Notes under the pieces: model-generated | The model's input: the letters and a program-made list of their open reading frames with translations, nothing else | What the model was told of the DNA's origin: nothing | Databases searched by the model: none | Assembly: GCF_001697185.1 (NCBI RefSeq) | Contig: NZ_CP014224.1 | Span: 1,612,001 to 1,676,000 of the forward strand | Origin: Wenyingzhuangia fucanilytica | Lineage (GTDB): Bacteria > Bacteroidota > Bacteroidia > Flavobacteriales > Flavobacteriaceae | DNA length: 64,000 nt | Direction: 5' to 3' | Made by a program: the position numbers and the translations under genes | Shown: positions 24,712 through 34,262 of the stretch, in pieces | How the letters are laid out: every line of letters begins with the position of its first letter | How positions within the stretch are numbered: the first letter of the stretch is position 1

Positions 24712-25891
24712 ATGTTTTGACTTTATCTTTAAAAGGGTTCCTAAGTTCATACTCACTAGGCTTTACGCTTTTAATTAATGGTTTTATAATAGTGTTTACT
24801 ACTTTGTTGGTGTGTTTTAAATACAAATACATACCTACTGGCTTTGCTCCTAAGCTACTTTTCATCATTTCGGCAGTTCTCCCTAACCTTAATTCTTTTA
24901 CTTGATGATGAATCGCTAATTGAACGTAATCATACAAAATACGTTGATACAAAGGAATCGTATTATTGATGTCATAATTAATCCCCACATAATTAGCATC
25001 CAAACAACCATCTGTAAAACAAGCAGTGCTAAAAGCAATCATCTTATCTTCTTGAAAATATGCTTTAAAAACAAAATCCTCTTTTAATTCTTTTTTAAAT
25101 TGATAAAAACTGTCCGTGGAAAATTCTACCATATTAAAACTAGCCGTTTTTACTACGGATAAATACAAATCTCTAATAATAGACTTGTGTTTGTTAATTT
25201 CTTCTGCAGTTAATAATTGTTCTCTAACAGAAACAGTCTTTTTATATACACTTTTTGCTCTAGTTCTGTATTTGGTTGTCATTTCCTCTAAATACTCTTT
25301 AAAAGTATTCCAGTGAGGTTTTAGGTACAAAACCATATTTACATCAATTTCAAAAGCGGTAAGTTTTTTTGATTGAATTCTTTTCTGCAAATCTATTTCT
25401 TGATGCTTCCAAAACTCTTTAAACATCAAAAAACTAAAATCTAATGGGGTCTTATCGTTTTTAAGTGTGATTTTTAAACTTTTAATCACATCATAAATAA
25501 GATGAGGAGAAACCTCTTTATTTAACACATAACCATTTACTCCTGTAGCAAAAAAGTTACCACACATCATTAAGTTTCCACAAAGTTTTTTTAAGAGTTT
25601 AGTAGTGATTCTTTTGTTGATTTCTTGAGGAAAAGTATCCTGAAAATAAAAACCATTTGTAATTTCTAAACACTGAAAATACATGATTCCGACAGGGATT
25701 TCTTTTTTATAGATAACAACATACACAAAACTTAAATAAGGAATTTTACTCTGCTCTATAGCCTTTAAGTAGCTAGCAGATAAATAAAGATTTGTGTGTT
25801 GAATATTAGACCAGTCCTGCAAGACTTCATCTATGGTAAATGAAAACTTATAAGAAAAATGATTATCTAAAGAATAAGGGGTTAATTTCAT
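24710..25891 (-). CDS. GNAT-fold acyltransferase-like protein (peptidoglycan-recognition/FemAB-like)
   Basis: The 393-residue protein resembles the two-domain acyl-CoA N-acyltransferase-fold proteins annotated in flavobacteria as GNAT or peptidogalycan biosynthesis/recognition proteins. The C-terminal half contains a typical GNAT-like strand-helix series (FVFKAYFQEDKMIAFSTACF, then LRLGRTAEMMKSSLGAKPVG). There is no signal peptide, so it should be cytoplasmic. The acyl donor, acceptor and pathway cannot be read from the sequence. It is flanked by terminators on both sides and looks monocistronic. The family assignment is moderate. Confidence 0.6.
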   Translation of the reverse strand: MKLTPYSLDNHFSYKFSFTIDEVLQDWSNIQHTNLYLSASYLKAIEQSKIPYLSFVYVVIYKKEIPVGIMYFQCLEITNGFYFQDTFPQEINKRITTKLLKKLCGNLMMCGNFFATGVNGYVLNKEVSPHLIYDVIKSLKITLKNDKTPLDFSFLMFKEFWKHQEIDLQKRIQSKKLTAFEIDVNMVLYLKPHWNTFKEYLEEMTTKYRTRAKSVYKKTVSVREQLLTAEEINKHKSIIRDLYLSVVKTASFNMVEFSTDSFYQFKKELKEDFVFKAYFQEDKMIAFSTACFTDGCLDANYVGINYDINNTIPLYQRILYDYVQLAIHHQVKELRLGRTAEMMKSSLGAKPVGMYLYLKHTNKVVNTIIKPLIKSVKPSEYELRNPFKDKVKT

Positions 25892-25910
25892 ATATTAAAA
25901 ATGAACATAA

Positions 25911-25942
25911 AAAAACACCTTAGTAGAGTACTAAGGTGTTTT
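25911..25942. terminator. Terminator after the Lrp-family gene
   Basis: The stem AAAACACCTTAGTA / TACTAAGGTGTTTT closes a 3-4-nt loop. It lies 19 bp past the stop of the Lrp gene on the minus strand and just before the acyltransferase gene. The run of A bases on its plus-strand left side is the U-tract for the minus transcript. Confidence 0.8.
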
Positions 25943-25960
25943 CTTACGATATCACTACTA

Positions 25961-26440
25961 TTAATAATCTTTAAAAATAGCGTGCATCATTCTTTTCTTA
26001 TCGTTAATGCTTTCTTCCATAGAAATCATTGTTTCGGTTCTTCTAACTCCGTCAATGTCATCTATTGAAAAAATAATATCTTTTGCTTGATTAGTGTCTT
26101 TAGCTCTAATTTTACAGAAAATGTTGTATTTACCAGCAGTAATATAAGCAACTGTTACGTTTGGAATTTTTTCTAAAGCAGCAAGAACTTGTCTAATTTT
26201 AGAGCTACTCTCTAAATACAAACCTACGTGAGCAATAAAGTTATATTCCATTTTTTCATAATCCAATGTTAACGTAGAACCTTTAATAATTCCTTCGTCT
26301 TCCATTTTCTTAACACGAACATGTATGGTACCTGCTGAAACCAATAATTTTTTAGCAATATCCGTAAATGGAGTTCTTGCATTTTCTATTAACGTATCTA
26401 ATATTTGGTGATCTATTTCGTCTAAATGATGTTTTTTCAT
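25961..26440 (-). CDS. Lrp/AsnC-family transcriptional regulator
   Basis: This 159-residue protein has an N-terminal winged helix-turn-helix (about 6-65, LDEIDHQILDTLIENARTPF then VSAGTIHVRVKKMEDEGII) and a C-terminal RAM ligand-binding domain (about 68-150, with VTVAYITAGKYNIFCKI). Such proteins sense amino acids or related small molecules and assemble as octamers. It is single-gene, with a terminator downstream. Its targets are not evident from this window. Confidence 0.92.
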   Translation of the reverse strand: MKKHHLDEIDHQILDTLIENARTPFTDIAKKLLVSAGTIHVRVKKMEDEGIIKGSTLTLDYEKMEYNFIAHVGLYLESSSKIRQVLAALEKIPNVTVAYITAGKYNIFCKIRAKDTNQAKDIIFSIDDIDGVRRTETMISMEESINDKKRMMHAIFKDY

Positions 26441-26554
26441 GGCTTGAGGTACTTTTACTTTCTATCTTAAATTATTGATGACAAAAATACAATATTCTAA
26501 TATTTTAATATCTATTTATAAACTAAATATAAGTATTCTTAATAAATATTTAAA

Positions 26555-27607
26555 CTAAAACTCATTATATGCATTAAATTCTTTTAAATCTCCTCTTTGA
26601 TATTCAACCAATTTGGAAACCAACTCATTGTTAACTACCTCATATTCATACTGAAAAGCAATATCCACCTGGTTATTTTGATCATCAATAACATTTCTAA
26701 AAATAAAGTCATAATTCTGCTTTCCATTGTTAGGAATGTCAAAATATGGCTCAAAATTAGTGTAATCATTATGGTAAACTAGGTATTTTAACCCACTTAA
26801 GATAGCATAGAAGTTATATTTTCTAACAATATTCCTATTATAATCTCCAGGATAATGTCCCGCCTCAATTAAAATAGTATTGTGTCCAAGCTTTTGAAAG
26901 TTATCTCCGGTTGCAGTTGGGTAAAACTCATCTGTATACCTTCCAACGTAATTTGGAATGGTTTCTTGCAAAGTTGCATTCATTGCTACAATAGCAGCCA
27001 TTGTTTCTTTTCTACCGTTCGTTAAAGTTCTTTCTTCATCAACAGAAGGCGCTAAAAAAGATATTGTTGCAGGGTTTTTAAATCCCTCTACATTAAAAAT
27101 AGTTCGCTGATCATGTAGGTTAAAGCAAAAATGAGGATTAAAATTATTTAATACATCTCTTAATAAGTTACTTTCTTTAGCTTTTAAATCTACTGCATCT
27201 CTATTTAAATCAATATCGTTTGCATTTACCCTTGTAAAATTTGTAGACCCATCAGGGTTTAACATTGGGATAAATATTAAAGTACAGGTTTTTAATAAGT
27301 CTTTAATTAAATCATTATCTAAATGATCTTCTACATACTTAAACAAGTCAAACAAAGCTTTGGTTCCAGTACTTTCGTTCCCGTGCATTTGAGACCATAA
27401 AAGTATTTTTTTAGGACCTGTTCCTAAAGTGATGTGATATATGTTTCTATCTTCTTCAGAAGTTCCTAGTTGCTTAACAGCAAATGGAGATTTTAAAGAA
27501 TTAATAATTGGTTCTATATCTTCTAAAACAATACGTCTACCTAACAATTTATCCTCGTAATTGTTTAGGTACCATTTTTCTAAAGTATCTAAATCTAATC
27601 TATTCAT
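26555..27607 (-). CDS. M14-family zinc carboxypeptidase-like protein
   Basis: With the start chosen here the protein has 350 residues. The metal ligands are visible as H75 and E78 in SQMHGNEST and H165 in NLHDQ, and the catalytic Glu is in ILIEAGHYPGD. There is no signal peptide, so it should be cytoplasmic, unlike digestive carboxypeptidases. This fits the flavobacterial M14 subfamily, which may cleave peptides or muropeptides. A longer frame from 27661 would add 18 residues over the promoter. I use the ATG at 27607 because a TAnnTTTG box lies just upstream. It shares palindromic promoter motifs with the divergent XRE regulator. Confidence 0.85.
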   Translation of the reverse strand: MNRLDLDTLEKWYLNNYEDKLLGRRIVLEDIEPIINSLKSPFAVKQLGTSEEDRNIYHITLGTGPKKILLWSQMHGNESTGTKALFDLFKYVEDHLDNDLIKDLLKTCTLIFIPMLNPDGSTNFTRVNANDIDLNRDAVDLKAKESNLLRDVLNNFNPHFCFNLHDQRTIFNVEGFKNPATISFLAPSVDEERTLTNGRKETMAAIVAMNATLQETIPNYVGRYTDEFYPTATGDNFQKLGHNTILIEAGHYPGDYNRNIVRKYNFYAILSGLKYLVYHNDYTNFEPYFDIPNNGKQNYDFIFRNVIDDQNNQVDIAFQYEYEVVNNELVSKLVEYQRGDLKEFNAYNEF

Positions 27608-27611
27608 GTTA

Positions 27612-27657
27612 CAAAAGTAAACAACCTTTTGTTTACAATTGTAAATTACATTTGTAA
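27612..27657 (-). promoter_or_regulatory. M14 gene promoter with TTTACA-N2-TGTAAA palindromes
   Basis: On the minus strand TACTTTTG (27619-27612) matches TAnnTTTG and TTG (27638-27636) lies 16 bp upstream. The box ends 4 bp before the ATG, which implies a leaderless or almost leaderless mRNA. A perfect palindrome TTTACAATTGTAAA (27632-27645) covers the -33 region. A second one, TTACATTTGTAA, follows directly (27646-27657). Confidence 0.55.
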
Positions 27658-27844
27658 ACAAAAAACATTGTTAGTATCACAGATTTGAAACAGATGTAAA
27701 CACACTACAAACAACTAACATACCATAAACTACGTATCGTTATTTTAGTTTATATAAAAACACATAAAACACGCAAAAACAGATAGTTAAGTGTTTTTAT
27801 TTAAAGCTACTTATTTGTTAATTACATTAAAACCTAAGGTTTTC

Positions 27845-27880
27845 TTTGATGTAAAATATTAATTATTTACATTTGTAAAC
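27845..27880 (+). promoter_or_regulatory. XRE gene promoter with embedded palindrome
   Basis: TTTG (27845-27848) and TACATTTG (27868-27875) are spaced by 19 bp, an exact fit to the Bacteroidota promoter consensus. The -7 box is inside the near-palindrome TTTACATTTGTAAAC (27866-27880), which repeats the motif seen at the M14 promoter. A protein bound there would shut the promoter. Confidence 0.65.
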
Positions 27881-27900
27881 ACATGATTTAAACAAAGGGA

Positions 27901-27915
27901 TTTACAATGTTAAAC
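27901..27915. promoter_or_regulatory. Further TTTACA palindrome over the XRE start codon
   Basis: TTTACAATGTTAAAC resembles the palindromes at 27632-27645 and 27866-27880 with a one-base shift in the right half. It includes the ATG of the XRE gene. It could be a weaker operator for autoregulation. Confidence 0.35.
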
Positions 27916-28305
27916 CAAGAAGCATTCATTAATAGACTACATAAATTACTAGAGCATTATCATTTATCAGCAGCTACATTTGCCGATGAAATCAATGTAC
28001 AACGCTCTAGCATCTCTCACCTACTTTCGGGTAGAAACAAACCAAGCTTAGAATTTGTATTAAAAATTGTAGACAGCTACAAGGAAGTATCTTTGGATTG
28101 GTTGCTTTATGGTAAAGAAGAATTCCCTTCTAGGCCATCTCAAAGCATTAACAATAGTATAGACCCTACTAAGGAAAAAGAGAAGTTACAAAATGATGTA
28201 TTAGATAAAGGGCAAAAAAAAACAACAACCCCATCTGATATAGAAAGAATTGTTGTTTTTTATAAAAACGGAACTTTTAAGGAGTATTCCGAACGTTCTT
28301 TTTAG
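27907..28305 (+). CDS. XRE-family helix-turn-helix regulator
   Basis: This 132-residue protein has an N-terminal Cro/CI-type helix-turn-helix (about 8-62, LSAATFADEINVQRSSISHLLSG then NKPSLEFVLKI). A charged linker and a short conserved C-terminal motif (DIERIVVFYKNGTFKEYSE) follow, which I associate with flavobacterial XRE regulators. Its promoter and its start codon carry TTTACA...TGTAAA palindromes, as does the divergent M14 gene promoter. Autoregulation and control of the carboxypeptidase gene are the natural inference. The gene converges with the M1 aminopeptidase gene, with no gap. Confidence 0.85.
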   Translation: MLNQEAFINRLHKLLEHYHLSAATFADEINVQRSSISHLLSGRNKPSLEFVLKIVDSYKEVSLDWLLYGKEEFPSRPSQSINNSIDPTKEKEKLQNDVLDKGQKKTTTPSDIERIVVFYKNGTFKEYSERSF

Positions 28306-30771
28306 TTATTCAATCGCAAGTTTTTTAACCCCTTGTTCTAGAATAGATAAAATAGCTTCTTTGTTACTATGGTTTTCTTCTTGCTGTTTAGCAATAACTT
28401 TTCTTAACACTCTTATACACTCGTAATTAAAGTTGTATTTTTTGTATCTCAATCCTTTTTCAACAAAATCATCTACCATAATCTGCATAGCCTCTTCGTT
28501 ATCTGTTGCCGAAACCCAATCAAAAGCATCTTCAAAATTCTTTTTTAGTTTCTCATCTTGAATTAAATACATTCCTGTTAATAAATATTTGGCAACAAAA
28601 GTAACTTGCTCTGGCTTACGTTGCTCTAAGTATATCTTTAATAAAGGAACGTAAATATAATTTTTAACCTCTATAGGAAGCCCTTCTGCATACTTCTCTG
28701 CTCTTTCTTTATCTACATAATACATCGCCAACAAACTATTCCCTTTAACCTTAGGAGAAATATTATCTATTCCTTGTACAAAAACAGACAAATACTTTCT
28801 ATCCATTAATTTTCCTAATGTAGATATTGCTGCTGCAGAAACATTTGGGTTTTTATCTTTAGCCAATTCTACAATTCTAGAAATAGTTCTTTTTTTAGCA
28901 TAACTTCCTGCCAAATTAATATTATCTAAAGCATAAGCCTGGATTGTTTCATACGGATCGTTAATAGCAGCTTCAAATAACTTAAAAACATCTTTATCAT
29001 CTTGTTTTTCTTTTAACAACTTTAAAGACTCCATCTTATCTACAAAATGATCAGCATGTTTATATTGATAAATCAACTGTTCTGTGTTTAATTCAGGTTC
29101 TGTAATTTCTGCTAATAAAACATGGTCTGAGTTTACCTTAACCAACTTAGGCTCTTTCTTAAACGGAAACTCAAAAATCTTTTCTTTTCCATCAACAAAA
29201 ACCCTGTAGTCTTGTTTGTTTTCCCCTTCGTAAACAGTAATTGTTAAAGGAAAGTCAAACTCTTTTCCAGATTGGGTAACTTTTACTTTTACACTGTTTT
29301 TTAACAAATCGTTTTCATAGCTTACTTTTAATCTTGGATGTCCATTACCATAGTACCATTGACTAAAAAACCAAACCAAATCTTCGCCACTTACTTCTTC
29401 TAAAGCCAAACGCAATTGCTGTGCTTCTGCAGATTTAAATTTATTTTTTTCTAAATACAATTTAAGTCCAGCAAAGAAAACATCATCTCCTAAATAATTT
29501 CTAAGCATATGAAGAATCAGCCCTCCTTTGTTATAGCTTACAACATCAAAAACATCATCTTTTTTACTGTAATTATAGCGTACCAAATGTTTCTCATAGT
29601 TTTCGCTTAATGCATTTGGATTTAAATATTGACTTTTGTCTTTATCCATATGCTCATCAGCTCTATATTTTCCATATTCGTGATTTAGCCATAAATATTC
29701 AGAATAATTAGCAAACGATTCGTTTACAGTAATATTTGCCCAACTTTCTGTGGTTACCAAATCTCCAAACCAATGATGAAACAATTCATGTGCAATGGTA
29801 GGTTCCCATGTATTTCTTTCAGACAATTCTCCTTTAGACAACATGGCTTGTTCTGCGTGGATTACCGCTCCTGTATTTTCCATTGCTCCACTTACATAAT
29901 CACGAACAATCATTTGGCTGTATTTATCCCAAGGATATTCTACTCCTGTGATGTCAGAAAAATAGGTCAACATTTTGGTTGTGTTTTTAAACAACTCCTC
30001 TGCCGTGTCTTTATAAGAAGGTTCTACATAAAAACTTACTTCTTTACCTCTCCATTCTTGTTTAATCACAGCAAAATCACCAACTCCCACAAAAAATAAA
30101 TAAGGAGCGTGTGGCAAAGTTTGTTTCCAGTGATCTGTTCTAGTACCATCTCCATTGTCTTTTTGAGATATTAATTTTCCGTTAGACAGCGTTTTAAAAA
30201 TAGTTGGTACTGTAAGAATAATTTCTTCTGTTGATTTTTGATTAGGTTTATCAATGGTAGGAAACCACACACTGTTTTGTTCCGGTTCCCCTTGAGTCCA
30301 TATTTCTGTAGGCTTAGATGCATCATCCCCTTTTGGATTGATAAAATACAAACCCTTATCATCAGTAATAGCAACTCCCCCGTTACTCTCTACTTTATTA
30401 GGATTTCCTCTGTACTTTATATACAGGGTTAAAGTATCGTTTTTGGTATATGTTTTAGGTAAATCGATGTTTAATTTGGTTCCTGAATTGTAAAATTTTA
30501 AAACCTGATTTCCTTTTTTAACTTCATAAATATTCATTTTTTTGGCATCCAATTGTAGTTTATCGGTGCTTTTAAAATGCGGACTTAAAGTAATCCAAGC
30601 TTCTCCATTAACGGTTTGATCGTCAAAATTGAAACTTAAATTTAATTTGGTATCTATCAAATTAAATTCTTTGGTGGCTGTTTTTCCATTGTCGTTAAAG
30701 CGATACAAACGTTGAGCTTGAGTTTGACACGCTATAAAAACAACAAACAATATTTTTATGTATTGTTGCAT
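28306..30771 (-). CDS. M1-family metallo-aminopeptidase, exported
   Basis: This 821-residue gluzincin has a signal peptide (1-20, ending CQTQAQ) and an N-terminal beta domain. It has the exopeptidase motif GAMEN (295-299) and the zinc motif HELFH (328-332) with the third ligand E351 in NESFAN. A C-terminal helical, HEAT-like region (about 590-820) follows. It should trim N-terminal residues from peptides in the periplasm or at the cell surface. The gene starts 3 bp after the apt stop, so it is the downstream partner in an apt operon. Confidence 0.93.
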   Translation of the reverse strand: MQQYIKILFVVFIACQTQAQRLYRFNDNGKTATKEFNLIDTKLNLSFNFDDQTVNGEAWITLSPHFKSTDKLQLDAKKMNIYEVKKGNQVLKFYNSGTKLNIDLPKTYTKNDTLTLYIKYRGNPNKVESNGGVAITDDKGLYFINPKGDDASKPTEIWTQGEPEQNSVWFPTIDKPNQKSTEEIILTVPTIFKTLSNGKLISQKDNGDGTRTDHWKQTLPHAPYLFFVGVGDFAVIKQEWRGKEVSFYVEPSYKDTAEELFKNTTKMLTYFSDITGVEYPWDKYSQMIVRDYVSGAMENTGAVIHAEQAMLSKGELSERNTWEPTIAHELFHHWFGDLVTTESWANITVNESFANYSEYLWLNHEYGKYRADEHMDKDKSQYLNPNALSENYEKHLVRYNYSKKDDVFDVVSYNKGGLILHMLRNYLGDDVFFAGLKLYLEKNKFKSAEAQQLRLALEEVSGEDLVWFFSQWYYGNGHPRLKVSYENDLLKNSVKVKVTQSGKEFDFPLTITVYEGENKQDYRVFVDGKEKIFEFPFKKEPKLVKVNSDHVLLAEITEPELNTEQLIYQYKHADHFVDKMESLKLLKEKQDDKDVFKLFEAAINDPYETIQAYALDNINLAGSYAKKRTISRIVELAKDKNPNVSAAAISTLGKLMDRKYLSVFVQGIDNISPKVKGNSLLAMYYVDKERAEKYAEGLPIEVKNYIYVPLLKIYLEQRKPEQVTFVAKYLLTGMYLIQDEKLKKNFEDAFDWVSATDNEEAMQIMVDDFVEKGLRYKKYNFNYECIRVLRKVIAKQQEENHSNKEAILSILEQGVKKLAIE

Positions 30772-30774
30772 AAA

Positions 30775-31311
30775 TTAATAGGTGATTAATGATTTTACAA
30801 TCGGTTTAATTTCTTTTAACTTTTTACTTCCTTCTAAAAAAGTAAGGTCTATCACAAAACTAAATCCCGCTACATTGGCTTTTTGTTTAATTAAGTTTGC
30901 TGCTGCAATAGCAGTTCCACCTGTTGCCAATAAATCATCATGAATCAAAACATTACTTCCTGTTTTAATTGCGTCTTCATGAACTTCAATAGTAGCAGAA
31001 CCATATTCCAAATCATAAGATTCCTTAATCGTTTTGGCTGGCAATTTTCCTTCTTTACGAATCATGATAAAAGGAACTTGTAATTTTTGCGCTAATAAAA
31101 CCCCAAACAAATATCCTCTAGATTCAATTCCTGCAACCGCATCAATTTGAATTCCCTCAAACTGATTTGCCATTTCAGTAATCATGTCTTGTAATAAATC
31201 TGGGTATAATAAGATTGGCGTAATGTCTTTAAACAAGATTCCGGGTTTTGGAAAATCTTGCACATCACGAATCACAGATTTTACTCTCTCTTCTAAGTTT
31301 TTAATCTTCAA
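30775..31311 (-). CDS. apt: Adenine phosphoribosyltransferase
   Basis: This 178-residue purine salvage enzyme makes AMP from adenine and PRPP. Clear signatures are the N-terminal DVQDFPKPGILFKDITPIL and the PRPP-binding loop LIHDDLLATGGTA. The only start that keeps the conserved N-terminus is a TTG codon at 31311, since the next Met is residue 43. The gene overlaps the end of the GlmU-like gene by 11 bp, so translation is probably coupled and kept modest. It is followed by the M1 aminopeptidase gene with a 3-bp gap. Confidence 0.93.
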   Translation of the reverse strand: MKIKNLEERVKSVIRDVQDFPKPGILFKDITPILLYPDLLQDMITEMANQFEGIQIDAVAGIESRGYLFGVLLAQKLQVPFIMIRKEGKLPAKTIKESYDLEYGSATIEVHEDAIKTGSNVLIHDDLLATGGTAIAAANLIKQKANVAGFSFVIDLTFLEGSKKLKEIKPIVKSLITY

Positions 31312-32482
31312 TTTTATTTCTGTATTTTTTTGTTTGTTGATATACTTCTTCTAAAATAAATATGTCTTGTTCAGAAATTTCACAATGTGATAATTCCATC
31401 ATTTTTCTAGCAGTTCTAATGGCTTTTTTTAAATTATAAACATCCATTAATTTGCCTCCTCCCCAAGTAAAAGAAGGAATGAATTTTTCTGGTAAATCTG
31501 ACCCAAAAATATTGGCACTTACTCCAACAACTGTACCAGTGTTAAACATAGCATTGATACCTGTTTTGGAATGATCTCCCATCATTAATCCACAAAACAT
31601 TTGTTGTGTATCTTCATAAATCTCGTCTTCATAATTCCACAACCTAACTTTACTAAAAGTGTTTTTTAAATTAGATACATTTGTATCTGCTCCAAAATTA
31701 CACCATTCTCCAATAACTGAGTTCCCTAAATATCCATCGTGCCCCTTGTTAGAGTTGGCAAAAATGATACTATTTTTAACTTCTCCTCCTACTTTACAAT
31801 TGGGTCCAATAGTGGTAGCTCCATAAATTTTTGCCCCCATTTTAACCAAAGCTTTTTCTCCTAAAGCAAAAGGCCCTCTGATTAATGCACCATCTAAAAC
31901 AACAGCATCTTTAGCAATGTAAATTGGTCCGTTGGATGCGTTTAAAATACAAGGAGATATAGTTGCATCTTCTTCTATAAAAATTTGTGATTTATTAACG
32001 GCTTGAACTCCTTCTGGAATTTCCATAGAAATTTCATCCTTCGTCAACATTTCAAAATCTTGTAGAATTGCGTATTCATTTTTTAAAAATAAATCCCACT
32101 TGTTTTCAATACTCTCTACATTTTCTATTGTAATAGATTCGTAAGTATCAAAATCTACTTCTTCTTGATCTTCTGTACTATAAAAAGCCAAAATATCATC
32201 CTTACAAACTACTTTTTGATTTGCTTTTAAGTTTTTTACAGCTTTAAAAAAATCGATATTAGGAATATATCCAGCATTTATAAAAACATTGGCCTCCATT
32301 TCTAACATAGGATATTTATCACTTAAATACTCTTCTGTTAATGTAGTAGTGGTTAAACCTAAATATTTTTCCCACTTTTCACGAATGGTTAAAATTCCTA
32401 TTCTAAGATCTGCAACTGGTCTAGTAAAAGTAAATGGTAAAAGTGCTGCCCTAAAAGCACCATCGTAAAGAATGTAATTCAT
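31301..32482 (-). CDS. Bacteroidota-type GlmU-like sugar nucleotidyltransferase/acetyltransferase
   Basis: This 393-residue protein belongs to the family described in Bacteroidota as an alternative GlmU (UDP-GlcNAc diphosphorylase/glucosamine-1-P acetyltransferase). It begins YILYDGAFRAALLPFTFTRPVADLRIGIL, the family hallmark. From about 175 to 335 it has left-handed beta-helix hexapeptide repeats (for example GALIRGPFALGEKALVKMGA). Asn/Gly-rich turns and GGG near 350 complete it. It would act in cell-wall precursor synthesis, but the exact reaction is less certain than for canonical GlmU. It overlaps apt. Confidence 0.8.
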   Translation of the reverse strand: MNYILYDGAFRAALLPFTFTRPVADLRIGILTIREKWEKYLGLTTTTLTEEYLSDKYPMLEMEANVFINAGYIPNIDFFKAVKNLKANQKVVCKDDILAFYSTEDQEEVDFDTYESITIENVESIENKWDLFLKNEYAILQDFEMLTKDEISMEIPEGVQAVNKSQIFIEEDATISPCILNASNGPIYIAKDAVVLDGALIRGPFALGEKALVKMGAKIYGATTIGPNCKVGGEVKNSIIFANSNKGHDGYLGNSVIGEWCNFGADTNVSNLKNTFSKVRLWNYEDEIYEDTQQMFCGLMMGDHSKTGINAMFNTGTVVGVSANIFGSDLPEKFIPSFTWGGGKLMDVYNLKKAIRTARKMMELSHCEISEQDIFILEEVYQQTKKYRNKIED

Positions 32483-32601
32483 GTTTCTTTTAATATAATT
32501 TTTTGTTATTCATTATCAATTTTAATAGATGTACAACATTTTGCAAACACCAATCTTCTCCTTTATTTGTACTGTTTTTTTACTGGTAAAAAGATATAAA
32601 A

Positions 32602-32629
32602 AAACCACCTAATATAAATAGGTGGTTTT
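32602..32629. terminator. Terminator after guaB
   Basis: The stem AAACCACCTA / TAGGTGGTTT encloses an A/T-rich loop, with a long A-run on the left, which is the U-tract of the minus transcript. It is about 20 bp past the guaB stop. Confidence 0.75.
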
Positions 32630-32649
32630 AGTTAATATTGTATCAAAAT

Positions 32650-34116
32650 TTATTGTCTTGAATAATTTGGAGCTTCTTTGGTAATTGCAACATCATGTGG
32701 GTGACTTTCTGCAATTCCTGATGCTGTAATTCTCACAAATTCAGCATTTTTTTGACCTTCAATGGTACCTGCTCCACAGTATCCCATTCCTGCTCTTAGT
32801 CCACCAATAAATTGATGCATAGTTTCGTATAATTCTCCTTTATAAGGAACACGACCTTCAATTCCTTCTGGAACTAATTTTTTACTATTATCCTCATCTC
32901 CTTGGAAGTATCTATCTTTAGAACCTTGCTTCATCGCTTCAACAGATCCCATACCTCTATAAGATTTAAATCTTCTTCCGTTAAACAAAATCACTTCTCC
33001 TGGAGCTTCTTTTGTTCCTGCCAACAAAGATCCTAACATTACTGAATCTGCTCCTGCAGCAATTGCTTTAGGAATATCACCTGTATAACGAACTCCACCA
33101 TCGGCAATTACAGGAACTCCAGTTCCAGCCAAAGCTTCGGCAACTTGAATAACAGCAGATAATTGAGGGTATCCTACTCCTGCAACTACACGAGTAGTAC
33201 AAATAGAACCAGGTCCTATACCAACTTTAACAGCATCTGCACCAGCAGCTACTAAATCTAAAGCCGCTTTTTTGGTTACTATATTTCCAGCTACTACATC
33301 TAAATTAGGAAAAGCAGCCTTTACCTCTTTTAATTTGTTTAAAATATTAATTGAGTGTCCGTGAGCAGAATCTAAAACAACAGCATCTACTCCTTCTTTT
33401 GCCAAAGCAGTAACTCTTTCTAAACAGTCATCAGTAACACCAATGGCTGCAGCAACTCTTAGTCTTCCGAACTCATCTTTATTTGCTTCTGGATTTTCAC
33501 GAACTTTTGTAATGTCTCTAAAAGTAATCAATCCAACAAGTTTAAAATCTTTATCAACGATAGGAAGTTTTTCAACTTTATTGTCTTGTAAAATGACTTC
33601 TGCTTCTTTTAAAGAAGTTCCTGCAGAAACGGTTACTAAACCTTCGGAAGTCATTACATCAGCAATTTTTCTTTTGCTATTTTTTTCAAAACGCAAATCT
33701 CTATTGGTCACAATTCCTTTTAAAATACCTTTGTCATCTACAACAGGAATTCCTCCAATTTTATGCTCTTGCATTAACAAGTTAGCATCTAATACAGTTT
33801 GATCTGCAGTAATGGTAACTGGCTCTAAAATCATTCCTGCTTCAGAACGTTTTACTTTTTTAACTTGCTTTGCTTGTTCTGCAATAGACATGTTTTTATG
33901 AATCACACCTATACCTCCTTCACGAGCCATTGCGATTGCCATTCTAGACTCCGTAACAGTATCCATAGCTGCGGACACAATAGGCGTATTTAATGGGATG
34001 TTTCTTGTGAATTTAGATTTTATTGAAACGGTGTTTGGTAACACTTCTGAATAAGCAGGGACTAATAATACATCATCGTATGTAAGTCCTTCAGAAATAA
34101 CTTTGTTTGTAGACAT
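32650..34116 (-). CDS. guaB: Inosine-5'-monophosphate dehydrogenase
   Basis: This 488-residue enzyme oxidises IMP to XMP with NAD, the committed step of GMP synthesis. Visible features are the N-terminal [14 protein letters not shown], two CBS domains inserted at about 96-206, and the catalytic loop GPGSICTTR with the active-site Cys (C306 counted from the chosen Met). The flap segment near 395 is also present. A TTG two codons upstream is possible, but the ATG at 34116 is the better start. It is single-gene, with a terminator downstream and a TATATTTG box upstream. Confidence 0.96.
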   Translation of the reverse strand: MSTNKVISEGLTYDDVLLVPAYSEVLPNTVSIKSKFTRNIPLNTPIVSAAMDTVTESRMAIAMAREGGIGVIHKNMSIAEQAKQVKKVKRSEAGMILEPVTITADQTVLDANLLMQEHKIGGIPVVDDKGILKGIVTNRDLRFEKNSKRKIADVMTSEGLVTVSAGTSLKEAEVILQDNKVEKLPIVDKDFKLVGLITFRDITKVRENPEANKDEFGRLRVAAAIGVTDDCLERVTALAKEGVDAVVLDSAHGHSINILNKLKEVKAAFPNLDVVAGNIVTKKAALDLVAAGADAVKVGIGPGSICTTRVVAGVGYPQLSAVIQVAEALAGTGVPVIADGGVRYTGDIPKAIAAGADSVMLGSLLAGTKEAPGEVILFNGRRFKSYRGMGSVEAMKQGSKDRYFQGDEDNSKKLVPEGIEGRVPYKGELYETMHQFIGGLRAGMGYCGAGTIEGQKNAEFVRITASGIAESHPHDVAITKEAPNYSRQ

Positions 34117-34144
34117 TTGCAATTAGATATGATTTAATTGCATG

Positions 34145-34152
34145 CAAATATA
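34145..34152 (-). promoter_or_regulatory. Candidate -7 box of the guaB promoter
   Basis: TATATTTG on the minus strand is an exact TAnnTTTG match 28 bp upstream of the guaB ATG. No TTG at the proper spacing is seen, so confidence is limited. Confidence 0.4.
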
Positions 34153-34209
34153 CGATAAATAATATGAAAACCACTAAAGGTTTTGCCAAGAATTTAAAAG
34201 TGATAACGC

Positions 34210-34240
34210 TTTGTTAACATCTACACTTTTCGTAAATTTA
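34210..34240 (+). promoter_or_regulatory. Candidate promoter of the universal stress gene
   Basis: TTTG (34210-34213) and TAAATTTA (34233-34240) are separated by 19 bp. Only the last base departs from TAnnTTTG. It lies 22 bp upstream of the ATG. Confidence 0.45.
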
Positions 34241-34262
34241 ATAGAGATAAAAAACCGCTGTC

